Origin: Ponticoccus alexandrii
GTDB taxonomy: Bacteria > Pseudomonadota > Alphaproteobacteria > Rhodobacterales > Rhodobacteraceae
Direction: 5' to 3'
Length of the DNA stretch: 64,000 bases
Assembly: GCF_016806125.1 (NCBI RefSeq)
Contig: NZ_CP047166.1
Coordinates: 3,968,001-4,032,000, forward strand
Shown here: positions 52,527-63,242 of the stretch, in pieces
How positions within the stretch are numbered: the first letter of the stretch is position 1
Layout of the letters: each line of letters begins with the position of its first letter
Notes under the pieces: model-generated
Told to the model about the DNA's origin: nothing
Databases searched by the model: none
Seen by the model: the letters and a program-made list of their open reading frames with translations, nothing else
Program-made: the position numbers and the translations under genes

Positions 52527-53197
52527 TGCCCGATGCCGTGATGCTTTTCGCCGCCGGATTCGGCACGCGCATGGGCGCCCTGACCGCAGACCGGCCCAAG
52601 CCGCTGATCGCGGTCGCGGGCCGTCCGCTGCTGGACCATGCCCTTGCCCTGACCGCAGGGGTCCCGACCCGCGTCGTGAACGCCCATTACCGCGCCGAAC
52701 AGGTCATCTCGCATCTGAAGGACACCAACATCGCCGTCTCCGTCGAGACGCCGGAGATTCTCGACACCGGCGGGGGGCTGCGCCATGCGCTGCCCCTGCT
52801 TGGCACACAGCCTGTATACACGCTGAATACCGATGCCGTCTGGAGCAGACCGAACCCGCTGGATCGGCTGGCCGCGGCATGGCAGCCGGATCGCATGGAT
52901 GCGCTGCTGCTGTGCATCCCGCTGGACCGCGCGGTGGGGCGCAGCGGCAGCGGGGACTTTGCGCTGGGGCCGGACGGCGCCCTGATGCGCGGCGGCGACT
53001 TCGTCTATACCGGCGCCCAGATCATCAAGACCGACGCCTTGGCCGGGATCGGGGAAAAAGCCTTTTCCCTCAATCTTTTGTGGAACCAGATGGCACAGGA
53101 AGGAAGGCTTTTCGGCACCGCCTATCCGGGCCGTTGGTGCGATGTCGGCCACCCCGAGGGCATCACGCTGGCAGAAGAGATGCTGGCCAATGTTTGA
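52526..53197 (+). CDS. murU: N-acetylmuramate-1-phosphate uridylyltransferase MurU
   Basis: 223-aa nucleotidyltransferase. The pyrophosphorylase motif LFAAGFGTRMGALTADRPKP (about 6-25) and the later DTGGGLRHAL and NTDAVW metal-binding Asp are present. Converts MurNAc-1-phosphate to UDP-MurNAc, giving a route around early fosfomycin-sensitive MurA. Coupled to amgK by a shared base (TGATG) and overlapped 8 bases by addB. Confidence 0.93.
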   Translation: MPDAVMLFAAGFGTRMGALTADRPKPLIAVAGRPLLDHALALTAGVPTRVVNAHYRAEQVISHLKDTNIAVSVETPEILDTGGGLRHALPLLGTQPVYTLNTDAVWSRPNPLDRLAAAWQPDRMDALLLCIPLDRAVGRSGSGDFALGPDGALMRGGDFVYTGAQIIKTDALAGIGEKAFSLNLLWNQMAQEGRLFGTAYPGRWCDVGHPEGITLAEEMLANV

Positions 53198-56099
53198 CAC
53201 CCCCGGCCCCCGTCTCTTTGGCACCGCGCCCGGCATCGACTTCCCCAAGGCGCTGGTCCGGGGCCTGCGCGACCGCGTGCAGGGCCCGCCCGACGCCATG
53301 GCGCGGGTCGAGCTATACGTGAACACGACCCGGATGGCGCGGCGCCTGCGCGAGGTCTTCGACGCCGGCCCCGCCGCGCTTCTGCCCCGCGTGCGGCTTG
53401 TGACCGACCTCGCCGATCCGCTCAGCGCCGCCGAGCTGCCGGACCCCGTGCCGCCGCTGCGGCGCCGGCTGGAGCTGACCAACCTGGTATCCCGCCTGCT
53501 GGACGCCCAGCCCGACCTTGCGCCGCGCGCCGCGCTGTTCGACCTTGCCGACAGCCTTGCGACCCTGATGGAGGAAATGCAGGGCGAGGATGTCCCGCCG
53601 GAAAAGATCGCGGCGCTGGACGTCACCGACCAGTCGGGCCACTGGCAGCGCAGCCTTCAGTTCCTCAATATCGTGCAGGACTACTTTGGCGACGACACCG
53701 CCCCCGACGCGCAGGCCTTTGCCCGCCTTGCCCTGCGGATGCGGCTGGCCGCATGGCAGGCCGATCCGCCGCAGCATCCCGTGCTCGTCGCTGGCTCGAC
53801 CGGGTCGCGCGGCACCACGCACGAGCTGATGTGCGCCGTCGCCCGCCTGCCGCAGGGCGCGGTGTTGCTGCCCGGCTTCGACTTCGACCAGCCGCGCGCG
53901 GTCTGGGACAGGCTGAACGAACCGCTGACCGGAGAGGACCACCCGCAGTTCCGCTTTGCCAAGCTGATGCAGGCGCTGGATCTGGCGCCCGGCGATGTGC
54001 TGCCCTGGACCGAGGATGCGGCCCCCGCCCCCGCCCGCAACCGCACCGTGTCGCTGGCGCTGCGGCCCGCGCCGGTGACGCACCAGTGGCTTGCGGAAGG
54101 CCCGGCTCTGCCCGATCTGCCCGGGGCCATGGAGGGCGTGACCCTGACCGAGGCGCCCAGCACGCGCGACGAGGCGCTGACCATCGCGCTGCGTCTGCGG
54201 CAGGCGGTGCTGGACGGCCAGACCGCCGCGCTGATCACACCCGACCGGATGCTGACGCGGCAGGTCACCTCGGCGCTGGACCGCTGGGACATCACGCCCG
54301 ACGACAGCGCCGGAACGCCCGCCCAGCTGTCGCCCCCGGGGCGGCTGTTGCGGCATGTGGCAAGGCTGTTCGAGGCACCGCTGACCGCCGAGGCCCTGCT
54401 GACGCTGCTCAAGCACCCGCTGGTGCATCGCGGCGCCGGGCGCGGCCCGCATCTGCGCAACACCCGCGAGCTGGAACTGCACATCCGCCGCACCGGCATG
54501 CCCTTCCCAGACCCCGCCGCGCTGCTGGACTGGGGCACCGAAGTCGCCCCATGGACCGCGTGGGTCACCGGCCTGTGCGGTCAGGACCGGGCGGGCAAGC
54601 GGCCTCTGGCGGACTGGCTGGCAGATCACATCGCCCTTGCGGAACGCCTTGCGCGGGGGTCCGACAGCGAGGATGCCTCGGTGCTTTGGGACGAGAACGC
54701 GGGCCGCACCGTGCGCGACGCCGTCGAGGCCCTGCGCGCCGAGGCGCATCGCGCCGCCGACCTGACCGCGCGCGACTATGCCAACCTCTTCGACGCGGTG
54801 CTGTCCCGCGCCGAGGTGCGCGACCGCGACGCCGCGCATCCGCTGGTGCTGATCTGGGGCACGCTCGAGGCGCGCGTCATGGGCGCCGACCTTCTGATCC
54901 TCGCGGGCCTGAACGAGGGCAGCTGGCCAGAAAGCCCCGGCGCCGACCCCTGGCTGAACCGGCAGATGCGGGCGCAGGCGGGGTTGCTGCTGCCGGAACG
55001 GCGCATCGGCCTGTCGGCGCATGACTTCCAGCAGGCGGTCGCCGCGCCCGAGGTCTGGCTGACCCGGTCGCTGAAATCCGACGACGCGGAAACCGTGCCC
55101 TCGCGCTGGGTGAACCGACTGGTGAACCTGATGACCGGCCTGCCGCAACGGAACGGCCCGCAGGCGCTGGCCGCGATGCGGGCGCGTGGCGCGCATTGGC
55201 TTGCGCTGGCCCGGGCCGCCGAGGCGCCGATTGCGGCCCCGCCCGCGCACCGGCCTTCGCCCGCGCCGCCGCTGGAGGCCCGGCCCAGCAAGCTGTCGGT
55301 GACCGAGATCAAGCGCCTGATCCGCGACCCCTATGCCGTTTATGCCCGCCGCACGCTGGGGCTGAAGCCTATGGACCCGCTGATGCAGGCCCCCGACGCG
55401 CTGTTGCGCGGCATCCTGCTGCACGACATCGTTGAAACCTTCCTGACCGCCGCGCTGGAGGACCCCACCCGCCTCGATGCCGCGACCCTGACGCAGATCG
55501 CCCGCGACAAGCTGGCCGAGGTGCCCTTTCCGACAACCCGCGCGCTGTGGCAGGCGCGCATCGCCCGGGTGGCCGAGTGGTTCGTCAGCACCGAACGCGC
55601 CCGGCAGGACCGCGCCACGCCCTCTGTCGCGAATTTCGAGAAGACCGGCGAAATCGTGGCGCAGGGCGTCACCCTGACCGGCAAGGCCGACCGCATCGAC
55701 ATCGACGCGCGCGGGCTTGCGGTGATCTACGACTACAAGACCGGCGCCGCGCCTTCAAAGGCCGAACAGGAGCATTTCGACAAGCAACTGCTGCTGGAGG
55801 CCGCGATGGTGCAGCGCCGCGCCTTCCCCGGGCTTGCGCCGCGCGACGTGGCGGGCGCCGTCTTCGTCTCGCTGAAACCGGGCGACCCGAAAGAGGTCCC
55901 CGCACCCTTGGACGTGGCCCCGCCCGAAAAGGTCTGGGAGGAATTTCTCGCCCTGCTGACCGCCTATGCGGACCGCGAAAAGGGCTATTCGGCGCGCCGG
56001 GCCCTGCAGAAGGACAATGACGTCTCGGACTACGACCACCTTGCGCGCTTTGGCGAATGGGACGTGACCGACCTGCCCGAAACCGAGGTGCTGGAATGA
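53190..56099 (+). CDS. addB: AddB subunit, double-strand break repair
   Basis: 969-aa AddB of the AddAB helicase-nuclease, the alphaproteobacterial counterpart of RecBCD. The N-terminal two thirds is an inactive-helicase-like fold, and the C-terminal nuclease domain carries GKADRIDID and IYDYKTG (about residues 830-850), the catalytic acidic/Lys set. Start ATG 53190 lies within murU. Immediately followed by addA with an ATGA overlap. Confidence 0.92.
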   Translation: MFDTPGPRLFGTAPGIDFPKALVRGLRDRVQGPPDAMARVELYVNTTRMARRLREVFDAGPAALLPRVRLVTDLADPLSAAELPDPVPPLRRRLELTNLVSRLLDAQPDLAPRAALFDLADSLATLMEEMQGEDVPPEKIAALDVTDQSGHWQRSLQFLNIVQDYFGDDTAPDAQAFARLALRMRLAAWQADPPQHPVLVAGSTGSRGTTHELMCAVARLPQGAVLLPGFDFDQPRAVWDRLNEPLTGEDHPQFRFAKLMQALDLAPGDVLPWTEDAAPAPARNRTVSLALRPAPVTHQWLAEGPALPDLPGAMEGVTLTEAPSTRDEALTIALRLRQAVLDGQTAALITPDRMLTRQVTSALDRWDITPDDSAGTPAQLSPPGRLLRHVARLFEAPLTAEALLTLLKHPLVHRGAGRGPHLRNTRELELHIRRTGMPFPDPAALLDWGTEVAPWTAWVTGLCGQDRAGKRPLADWLADHIALAERLARGSDSEDASVLWDENAGRTVRDAVEALRAEAHRAADLTARDYANLFDAVLSRAEVRDRDAAHPLVLIWGTLEARVMGADLLILAGLNEGSWPESPGADPWLNRQMRAQAGLLLPERRIGLSAHDFQQAVAAPEVWLTRSLKSDDAETVPSRWVNRLVNLMTGLPQRNGPQALAAMRARGAHWLALARAAEAPIAAPPAHRPSPAPPLEARPSKLSVTEIKRLIRDPYAVYARRTLGLKPMDPLMQAPDALLRGILLHDIVETFLTAALEDPTRLDAATLTQIARDKLAEVPFPTTRALWQARIARVAEWFVSTERARQDRATPSVANFEKTGEIVAQGVTLTGKADRIDIDARGLAVIYDYKTGAAPSKAEQEHFDKQLLLEAAMVQRRAFPGLAPRDVAGAVFVSLKPGDPKEVPAPLDVAPPEKVWEEFLALLTAYADREKGYSARRALQKDNDVSDYDHLARFGEWDVTDLPETEVLE

Positions 56100-59000
56100 T
56101 CCGCGACGAGGCCACGCAGCGGCAGGTGGACGCCGCCGAACCGGGCAATTCGACCTGGCTGGCCGCCAACGCCGGGTCGGGAAAGACCCGCGTGCTGACC
56201 GACCGGGTGGCGCGGCTGCTGCTGGAGGGGGTCGACCCCAGCCACATCCTCTGCCTGACCTATACCAAGGCCGCCGCGACCGAGATGCAGAACCGCCTGT
56301 TCCGGCGGCTGGGCGGCTGGGCGATGCTGGCAGAGCCGCTGCTGCGGGACGAATTGCGCGCCCTTGGGGCCGACGACCAGCTGGACACCGAGGCGCTGCA
56401 ACAGGCGCGGACGCTGTTTGCCCGCGCCATCGAAACACCGGGCGGGCTGCGCATCCAGACGATTCACTCGTTCTGCGCGGCGCTGTTGCGGCGTTTCCCG
56501 CTGGAGGCCGGCGTCAGCCCGCAGTTTCAGGAGATGGAGGACCGCGCCGCCCAGCTGATGCGCGCCGAACTGCTGGACCGCATGGCCGACGGGCCGCAGG
56601 CCGGGTTGGTGCACGGCATCGCGCCCTTCATCAGCATGGACGACGACACGCACAAGCTGCTGGCGCAGATCGCGGGCATGGCAGAGCATTTCGCCACGCC
56701 CCGCACGCCGCAGGACATCCGCGCCGCCTATGGGCTTGGCGCGGGTCAGGACCACGCCGCGATGCTGGGGCAGGTTTTCCTTGGGTCCGAAACCGACCTC
56801 TGCGCCGCCCTGCAAGAGCCGCTGAAGGCGGGTGGCAAGACGGATCAGACGCTGGCCGAGGGCCTGGCCGCCTGCACCGCGCCGGACCTTGCGGGCTTTG
56901 CGGCGCTGAAGGGTGCGCTGCTGACCGACGCGGGCACGATCCGCAAGACGCTGGGCACCAAGGGCGTGCGCACCGCGCATGGCACGCTGTTCGAAAAGCT
57001 TGACCAGCTGGCCGCCCGCGTCGAAGGCGCGCTGGAGGCCGAGCGCGCGCTGGCCTGTACCGCGCGGGACATCGCGCTTCACGCCTTTGCGCAGCCTTTT
57101 CTGAAAGAATACAAGGCCGAGAAAGAGCGGCGCGGCTGGCTCGATTTCGACGACCTGATCACCCGCGCCCGCGACCTGCTGTCCGATCCCAAGGTCGCGG
57201 ACTGGGTGCTCTACCGGCTGGACGGCGGCATCGACCATATCCTTGTCGACGAGGCGCAGGACACCTCGCCGGTGCAATGGCAGGTGATCGAACGGCTGGC
57301 GCATGAGTTCACATCCGGCGAGGGCGCGCGGGCAGAGGTCCGCCGCACGATCTTCGTTGTCGGTGACAAGAAGCAGTCGATCTACAGCTTTCAGGGCGCC
57401 GATCCCTCCGAATTCGACCGCATGCGCGAGGATTTCGCCGACCGCCTGCGCCGCACCGATGCGCCGCTGGTGCCGATGACGCTGGAATTCTCCTTCCGCT
57501 CGGCGGAACCGATCCTGCGGCTGGTGGACAATACCTTCATGGATGCCGAGGCCTCGGGCTTTGCCGCCGACCAGAAGCACCGCGCCTTCAAGGCGGCGAT
57601 GCCGGGCCGCGTCGACCTCTGGCCGGTGGTCGAGACCATCAAGGAAGAGAAGCCCGGCCCCTGGTTCGAACCCGTCGACCGCGTCGGCCAGACCCATGCC
57701 ACGGTGATCCTCGCCCGCCGGGTGGCGCAGTTCGTCCGCCGCACCCTCGACGCGGGCACGCCGCTGCCGGTCGAGCGGGGCCACAGCGGGGAATATCAGG
57801 CACGGCCCGTGCATGCGGGCGATTTCCTGATCCTCGTGCGCTCGCGCGCCCGGCTGTTCAAAGAGATCATCCGCGCCTGCAAGCAGGAGGGCATTCCCAT
57901 CGCGGGCGCCGACCGGCTGAAGGTCATGGCGGAACTGGCGGTGCGCGACATCATCGCTGTGCTGCGCTTTCTCGCCACGCCCGAGGACGACCTGTCGCTG
58001 GCGACGCTCTTGCGCTCCCCCCTGTTCGGCTGGTCAGAGCAGGCACTGTTCACCCTGTCGCATGGCCGCAAGGGCTATCTGTGGGAAACACTGCGGGCGC
58101 GGCGCGAGGCCCACCCCGAAACGCTTGCGGTGCTGGACGACATGCTGGGCCAGACCGACTTCCTGCGCCCCTACGACCTGATCGAACGCCTGCTGACGCG
58201 CCACCGGGGGCGGCGCCTGCTGATCGGGCGGCTGGGGCCAGAGGCGGAGGATGGCATCAACGCGCTGCTGCAACAGGCGCTGGCCTATGAGCAAAGCGCC
58301 GTGCCCTCGCTGACCGGCTTCCTCGAATGGGCGCAGGCGGATGACCTGCAGATCAAGCGCGCGCCCGACAGCGCCGGAGAGGTCCTGCGCGTGATGACCG
58401 TGCACGGCGCCAAGGGGCTGGAGGCGCCCATCGTCATCCTGCCCGACTGCGCCCAGCCCGACACGGCGCTGCGCGGCGCCTTCCTGACCGACGCGGACGG
58501 GCCGCTGTGGAAGGCGGGCGCCAAGGAGCAGCCCGCCCGGCAGACCGCCGCCGTCGAGGCCGCCAAGCTGAAAGAGGCGCAGGAACGGGACCGCCTGCTC
58601 TATGTCGCGCTGACCCGGGCCGAGAAGTGGCTGGTGGTCGCCGCCGCCGGGGAACTGGGCAAGGAGGGCCTGTCGTGGCACGAGAAGGTGCGGCGCGGGA
58701 TGCAGGCTTCGGGCGCGGTCGAGCAGGTCTTCGACTTCGGAGAGACCGGCGCCAAGACCGGCTTGCGGCTGGGAGAGGCGGATTTCGCCACCCTGCCGCT
58801 GGTGACCCACGACCGGCCCACACCCGAAAGCGTCGCCCTGCCGCCGCAGCTGATGGCCCCGGCCCCCGCGCCGGAAAGGCGCGTCGGCACGCGCAGCCCC
58901 TCGGATCTTGGCGGCGCCAAGGCCCTGCCCGGCGCCTCGGGCGATACCGAGGACCGCGCCAAGCTGCGCGGGACGCTGGTGCACCTTTTCCTCGAACACC

Positions 59001-59479
59001 TCGCGCCGCTGGCGGCCGAGGCGCGCGGCCCGGTCTCCGAGCCGCTGGTGTCGTCGCTGTCGGACCAGCACGCCGCGACCTTCCCGGCAGAGGAATTGCG
59101 CGCACTGCGCGACGAGGCGCTGGCGCTGCTTTCCGCCCCCCCGCTGGCAGAGGTCTTTGCCCCCGACGCGCTGGCCGAGGTGCCGGTGACCGCCGACCTT
59201 GGCCCCGTGGGCCGCGTGCATGGTGTCATCGACCGGCTGGTGATCGCGCCCGACCGCGTGCTGGCGGTCGACTTCAAGACCAACCGCACGACGCCGGACA
59301 GCGCTGGGGATACGCCAGAAGGCCTGCTGCGGCAGATGGGTGCCTACGCCGCCGCGATGGGGCAGCTGTACCCCGACCGGCGCATCGAAACGGCGATCCT
59401 GTGGACATGCAGTGGGCGGCTTATGCCCCTGCCGCACGATCTTGTGACGGCGGCATTGCAAAGAGCGGCCTCGCCTTGA
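56096..59479 (+). CDS. addA: AddA helicase-nuclease
   Basis: 1127-aa UvrD-like helicase with C-terminal nuclease. Walker A ANAGSGKT (24-31), Walker B LVDEAQDTSPVQW (about 382-394), GDKKQSIYSFQGA and VMTVHGAKGLEAPIV are the SF1 motifs, and DFKTNR (about residue 1058) is the nuclease signature. Processes DNA ends for RecA loading. Overlaps addB by 4 bases. Confidence 0.95.
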   Translation: MIRDEATQRQVDAAEPGNSTWLAANAGSGKTRVLTDRVARLLLEGVDPSHILCLTYTKAAATEMQNRLFRRLGGWAMLAEPLLRDELRALGADDQLDTEALQQARTLFARAIETPGGLRIQTIHSFCAALLRRFPLEAGVSPQFQEMEDRAAQLMRAELLDRMADGPQAGLVHGIAPFISMDDDTHKLLAQIAGMAEHFATPRTPQDIRAAYGLGAGQDHAAMLGQVFLGSETDLCAALQEPLKAGGKTDQTLAEGLAACTAPDLAGFAALKGALLTDAGTIRKTLGTKGVRTAHGTLFEKLDQLAARVEGALEAERALACTARDIALHAFAQPFLKEYKAEKERRGWLDFDDLITRARDLLSDPKVADWVLYRLDGGIDHILVDEAQDTSPVQWQVIERLAHEFTSGEGARAEVRRTIFVVGDKKQSIYSFQGADPSEFDRMREDFADRLRRTDAPLVPMTLEFSFRSAEPILRLVDNTFMDAEASGFAADQKHRAFKAAMPGRVDLWPVVETIKEEKPGPWFEPVDRVGQTHATVILARRVAQFVRRTLDAGTPLPVERGHSGEYQARPVHAGDFLILVRSRARLFKEIIRACKQEGIPIAGADRLKVMAELAVRDIIAVLRFLATPEDDLSLATLLRSPLFGWSEQALFTLSHGRKGYLWETLRARREAHPETLAVLDDMLGQTDFLRPYDLIERLLTRHRGRRLLIGRLGPEAEDGINALLQQALAYEQSAVPSLTGFLEWAQADDLQIKRAPDSAGEVLRVMTVHGAKGLEAPIVILPDCAQPDTALRGAFLTDADGPLWKAGAKEQPARQTAAVEAAKLKEAQERDRLLYVALTRAEKWLVVAAAGELGKEGLSWHEKVRRGMQASGAVEQVFDFGETGAKTGLRLGEADFATLPLVTHDRPTPESVALPPQLMAPAPAPERRVGTRSPSDLGGAKALPGASGDTEDRAKLRGTLVHLFLEHLAPLAAEARGPVSEPLVSSLSDQHAATFPAEELRALRDEALALLSAPPLAEVFAPDALAEVPVTADLGPVGRVHGVIDRLVIAPDRVLAVDFKTNRTTPDSAGDTPEGLLRQMGAYAAAMGQLYPDRRIETAILWTCSGRLMPLPHDLVTAALQRAASP

Positions 59480-59504
59480 CCTTCTTCCGGCGCGTCCATA
59501 CCTT
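59476..59504 (+). promoter_or_regulatory. possible trxA promoter
   Basis: TTGACC, a 17-base spacer and TACCTT begin at the addA stop codon and lie 50 bases upstream of trxA. The -35 is good, the -10 poor. It would let trxA be transcribed apart from addBA. Confidence 0.35.
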
Positions 59505-59554
59505 CCCCCTCCTGACACGCCGCCCAATGCCCAACACTGATTAGGAGAGATCCC

Positions 59555-59875
59555 ATGGCAACCGTTGCCGTCACCGACGATACCTTCGACGCCGAAGTGA
59601 AGAATTCCGACCTGCCCGTGGTCGTCGACTTCTGGGCCGAGTGGTGCGGCCCCTGCAAGCAGATCGGCCCCGCTCTGGAAGAGCTGTCCGAAGAGATGGA
59701 CGGCAAGGTGAAGATCGTGAAGATAGACGTCGACAACAATCCGAACACCGCAGCCGCCATGGGCGTGCGCGGCATTCCGGCGCTGTTCATCTTCAAGGAC
59801 GGCCAGCCGGTGTCCAACCGCGCCGGCGCCGCCCCCAAGGCCGCGCTGCAAAGCTGGATCACCGAGAGCATCTGA
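59555..59875 (+). CDS. trxA: thioredoxin
   Basis: 106-aa thioredoxin with active site WCGPC in [14 protein letters not shown] and cis-Pro in RGIPALFIF. Cytoplasmic protein-disulfide reductase, reduced by thioredoxin reductase. TAGGAGAG precedes the ATG. A strong terminator follows. Confidence 0.97.
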   Translation: MATVAVTDDTFDAEVKNSDLPVVVDFWAEWCGPCKQIGPALEELSEEMDGKVKIVKIDVDNNPNTAAAMGVRGIPALFIFKDGQPVSNRAGAAPKAALQSWITESI

Positions 59876-59896
59876 GCTTTCGCGTGACGCTTTTGG

Positions 59897-59926
59897 AAAA
59901 GCCCCGGCATCGCCCGGGGCTTTTTT
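59897..59926 (+). terminator. intrinsic terminator of trxA
   Basis: AAAAGCCCCGG and CCGGGGCTTTT form a stem around CATCGC, followed by a T-run (TTTTTT at 59921-59926). Confidence 0.88.
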
Positions 59927-60189
59927 GTTGGCCAACAGACGGAAGCCGCGCAACACCGGGCCTCGGATCGGCGAACCGCCGTCAGCGCCGCGCAGTTTAT
60001 CCCGGCCAAGTCCGTGTGACCTGTGAACGGAGCGCCGAGGTCTGCCAAATCGCCGGGCCGGGGGGAGGCCCGGCGATGCGCGGCGGCTTCGCCTTGATTC
60101 CGCGCCTGTTGGTCGATCGGAGCCGAGACATCCTTGGGCAACCCCCTGCGGATTGAACCGGCCCGATCAACCGGGCCAACCCCCGCGCG

Positions 60190-61149
60190 TCACCCGGCCC
60201 CAAACACCCGCTCCGCCAGCCTTCCCAGCCGCTGCAGACGTCGCGTCTGCCCCGCCGAACGCGCCATGCGCCGCGCCGGGATCGCGGCCCAGTCCATCAG
60301 GAGGCGCACACGCAGCAGGTACTGCACCGAAGGATCGTCGGGGCCGACGAGGTCGTAACCCTCGAAGAAGGCGGCCAGCAGATCCGGGTGCACCACCGCG
60401 CCCGGCGGCAGCGCGTCCAGATCCGCGAAGACGCCGGTGTAATGCAGCAGCAACCGCGCGATGTCGAAGCCAACCGGCGCGGAGTGCAGGGCCGAGAAGT
60501 CGATGCCCCAACTGCGCTGACCGTCCAGCAGGATGTTGCGCAGGTGCATGTCCCCATGCGTGGCCGAGGACAGCGTCTGCCGCCCCTCATGCGCGTCCGC
60601 CAGCGCGATCACCGCCGCGCCGTGGCGGGCAAAATCACCGGGGCGGGCCAGCGCGATCTCTCCGGCCTCGTGCTGGCGCATCAAATGCCCCACGTGGTCG
60701 CGCATGAAGCGTGGCTGAAAGACCCGCGCCTCGGTGCCGCTCGCGCGGTGGAAGGCCGCCAGCCAGCGCCCCGCGCGGCACAGGACGTCCGCCGCCCCGG
60801 CGCCATGGTCGAGCAGATCATAGACCGTGCGGCCCGGCGCAGCCTCCATCAGCACCGCGCGCGCCTCGGTGTCGAAGGCCAGCACCTGCGGCACGCTCTC
60901 AGCGGCCTCGGCCATTGCCTCGGCGGCGCGCGCCTGCGCCTGCACGAGGGTGACGAAAGGCTTCTCGTCCACCGGATGGAAGATCCGCTTGAGGATCACG
61001 GCGCCAGACTCGCCCTCAATCCGCATCACGACGTGACGGTGGGTACGGGTCTCCTTGCGCCAGATGCGCGCCACGGCATAGGCCCCCGGATCGAGGCCCG
61101 CGTCCCGCGCCAAGGCCTCCCACACCTGCTGATCGCTTGAAATGTCCAT
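60190..61149 (-). CDS. aminoglycoside phosphotransferase-fold kinase
   Basis: 319-aa kinase-like protein. Brenner-type catalytic loop HGDMHLRNIL and metal-binding IDFS are intact, and the ATP lysine is probably in VILKRIF (about residue 50-56). Cytoplasmic; small-molecule substrate unknown, distinct from AmgK. Leftward, divergent from hslV, 72 bases between starts. Confidence 0.83.
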   Translation of the reverse strand: MDISSDQQVWEALARDAGLDPGAYAVARIWRKETRTHRHVVMRIEGESGAVILKRIFHPVDEKPFVTLVQAQARAAEAMAEAAESVPQVLAFDTEARAVLMEAAPGRTVYDLLDHGAGAADVLCRAGRWLAAFHRASGTEARVFQPRFMRDHVGHLMRQHEAGEIALARPGDFARHGAAVIALADAHEGRQTLSSATHGDMHLRNILLDGQRSWGIDFSALHSAPVGFDIARLLLHYTGVFADLDALPPGAVVHPDLLAAFFEGYDLVGPDDPSVQYLLRVRLLMDWAAIPARRMARSAGQTRRLQRLGRLAERVFGAG

Positions 61150-61176
61150 TCAGATCAGACCCTTGGCCCACCCCGG

Positions 61177-61205
61177 TTGCAATGCCAAACCATTGCACAG
61201 ATATA
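61177..61205 (+). promoter_or_regulatory. possible heat-shock-type promoter of hslVU
   Basis: TTGCAA, a 17-base spacer and GATATA lie 16 bases upstream of hslV. The GTTGCAA and CATTGCACAGATATA context is plausible for a sigma-70 or RpoH promoter; no RpoH consensus could be tested. Confidence 0.4.
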
Positions 61206-61221
61206 GGTCACAAAGGAAGGT

Positions 61222-61785
61222 ATGCAGATGCAACAAAGCGATTTCCCCGGCTGGCACGGCACCACGATCATCGGCGTGCGCAAGGGCGGCAAGGTTGTCG
61301 TCGCGGGCGACGGACAGGTCAGCCTCGGCCAGACCGTGATCAAGGGCACCGCCCGCAAGGTGCGCCGCCTCTCGCCCGGCGGCTTCGACGTGGTCTGCGG
61401 CTTTGCCGGGTCCACCGCCGACGCCTTCACCCTGCTGGAGCGGCTGGAGGCCAAGCTGGAGGCGACCCCCGGGCAGCTTCAGCGCGCCAGCGTCGAACTG
61501 GCCAAGGACTGGCGCACCGACAAGTACCTGCAAAAGCTGGAGGCGATGCTGATCGTCACCGACGGCAAGGATCTTCTGGTCATCACCGGCGCGGGCGACG
61601 TGCTGGAACCCGAGCATGACGTGGCCGCCATCGGATCGGGCGGGAACTTCGCCCTCGCCGCGGCGCGCGGGATGATGGACAGCGACAAGGACGCCGAGAC
61701 CGTGGCCCGCGACGCCATGGCCATCGCGGCAGACATCTGCGTCTACACCAATGGCAAGCTGACCGTGGAAACGATCGGCGGCTAA
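61222..61785 (+). CDS. hslV: ATP-dependent protease peptidase subunit HslV
   Basis: 187-aa proteasome-beta-like peptidase. The N-terminal propeptide ends before the catalytic Thr ([10 protein letters not shown], Thr 14-15). The KxGK and GxGG-like motifs are normal ([15 protein letters not shown]). Pairs with HslU to degrade misfolded proteins. AAAGGAAGG precedes the ATG. Confidence 0.96.
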   Translation: MQMQQSDFPGWHGTTIIGVRKGGKVVVAGDGQVSLGQTVIKGTARKVRRLSPGGFDVVCGFAGSTADAFTLLERLEAKLEATPGQLQRASVELAKDWRTDKYLQKLEAMLIVTDGKDLLVITGAGDVLEPEHDVAAIGSGGNFALAAARGMMDSDKDAETVARDAMAIAADICVYTNGKLTVETIGG

Positions 61786-61830
61786 GAGTTTTGCAAAAAC
61801 TCTTGGCAAAATTCTTCGAAGAATTTTGGC
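61785..61830. repeat. paired hairpin element between hslV and hslU
   Basis: Two palindromes: AGAGTTTT-GCA-AAAACTCT (61785-61803) and a longer one, GGCAAAATTC-TTCGAA-GAATTTTGGC (about 61805-61830). The second is almost perfect. They start at the hslV stop and may terminate, protect or process the transcript ahead of hslU. Confidence 0.7.
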
Positions 61831-61846
61831 ACCAGGACCAACCCTC

Positions 61847-63154
<1,308 letters not shown>

Positions 63155-63181
63155 GGCCCGGTTCCGGCCCCCTGAAAGCAG

Positions 63182-63210
63182 TTCGGGCGCCGAAATGGCG
63201 CCTGAACCGA
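63182..63210 (+). terminator. possible terminator after hslU
   Basis: GTTCGGGCGCC and GGCGCCTGAAC pair around GAAAT (one G-T pair), 28 bases past the hslU stop. No T-run follows, so it may be a Rho-dependent or mRNA-stabilising hairpin. Confidence 0.45.
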
Positions 63211-63242
63211 ATATGAGATCTTCTGAAAAGAGCTTTGGGGTA

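Noticed and set aside
53313-55424. A 703-codon open frame opposite addB
   Set aside because: Gln/Arg/Gly-rich, no domain, antisense to an intact nuclease gene.
56030-57814. A 594-codon open frame opposite addA
   Set aside because: Shadow frame; addA shows intact helicase motifs through this region.
60052-60076. GC-rich palindrome downstream of trxA as a terminator
   Set aside because: Stem is good (CGCCGGGCC/GGCCCGGCG) but no U-run and the trxA transcript already ends at 59897-59926; kept as unassigned structure.
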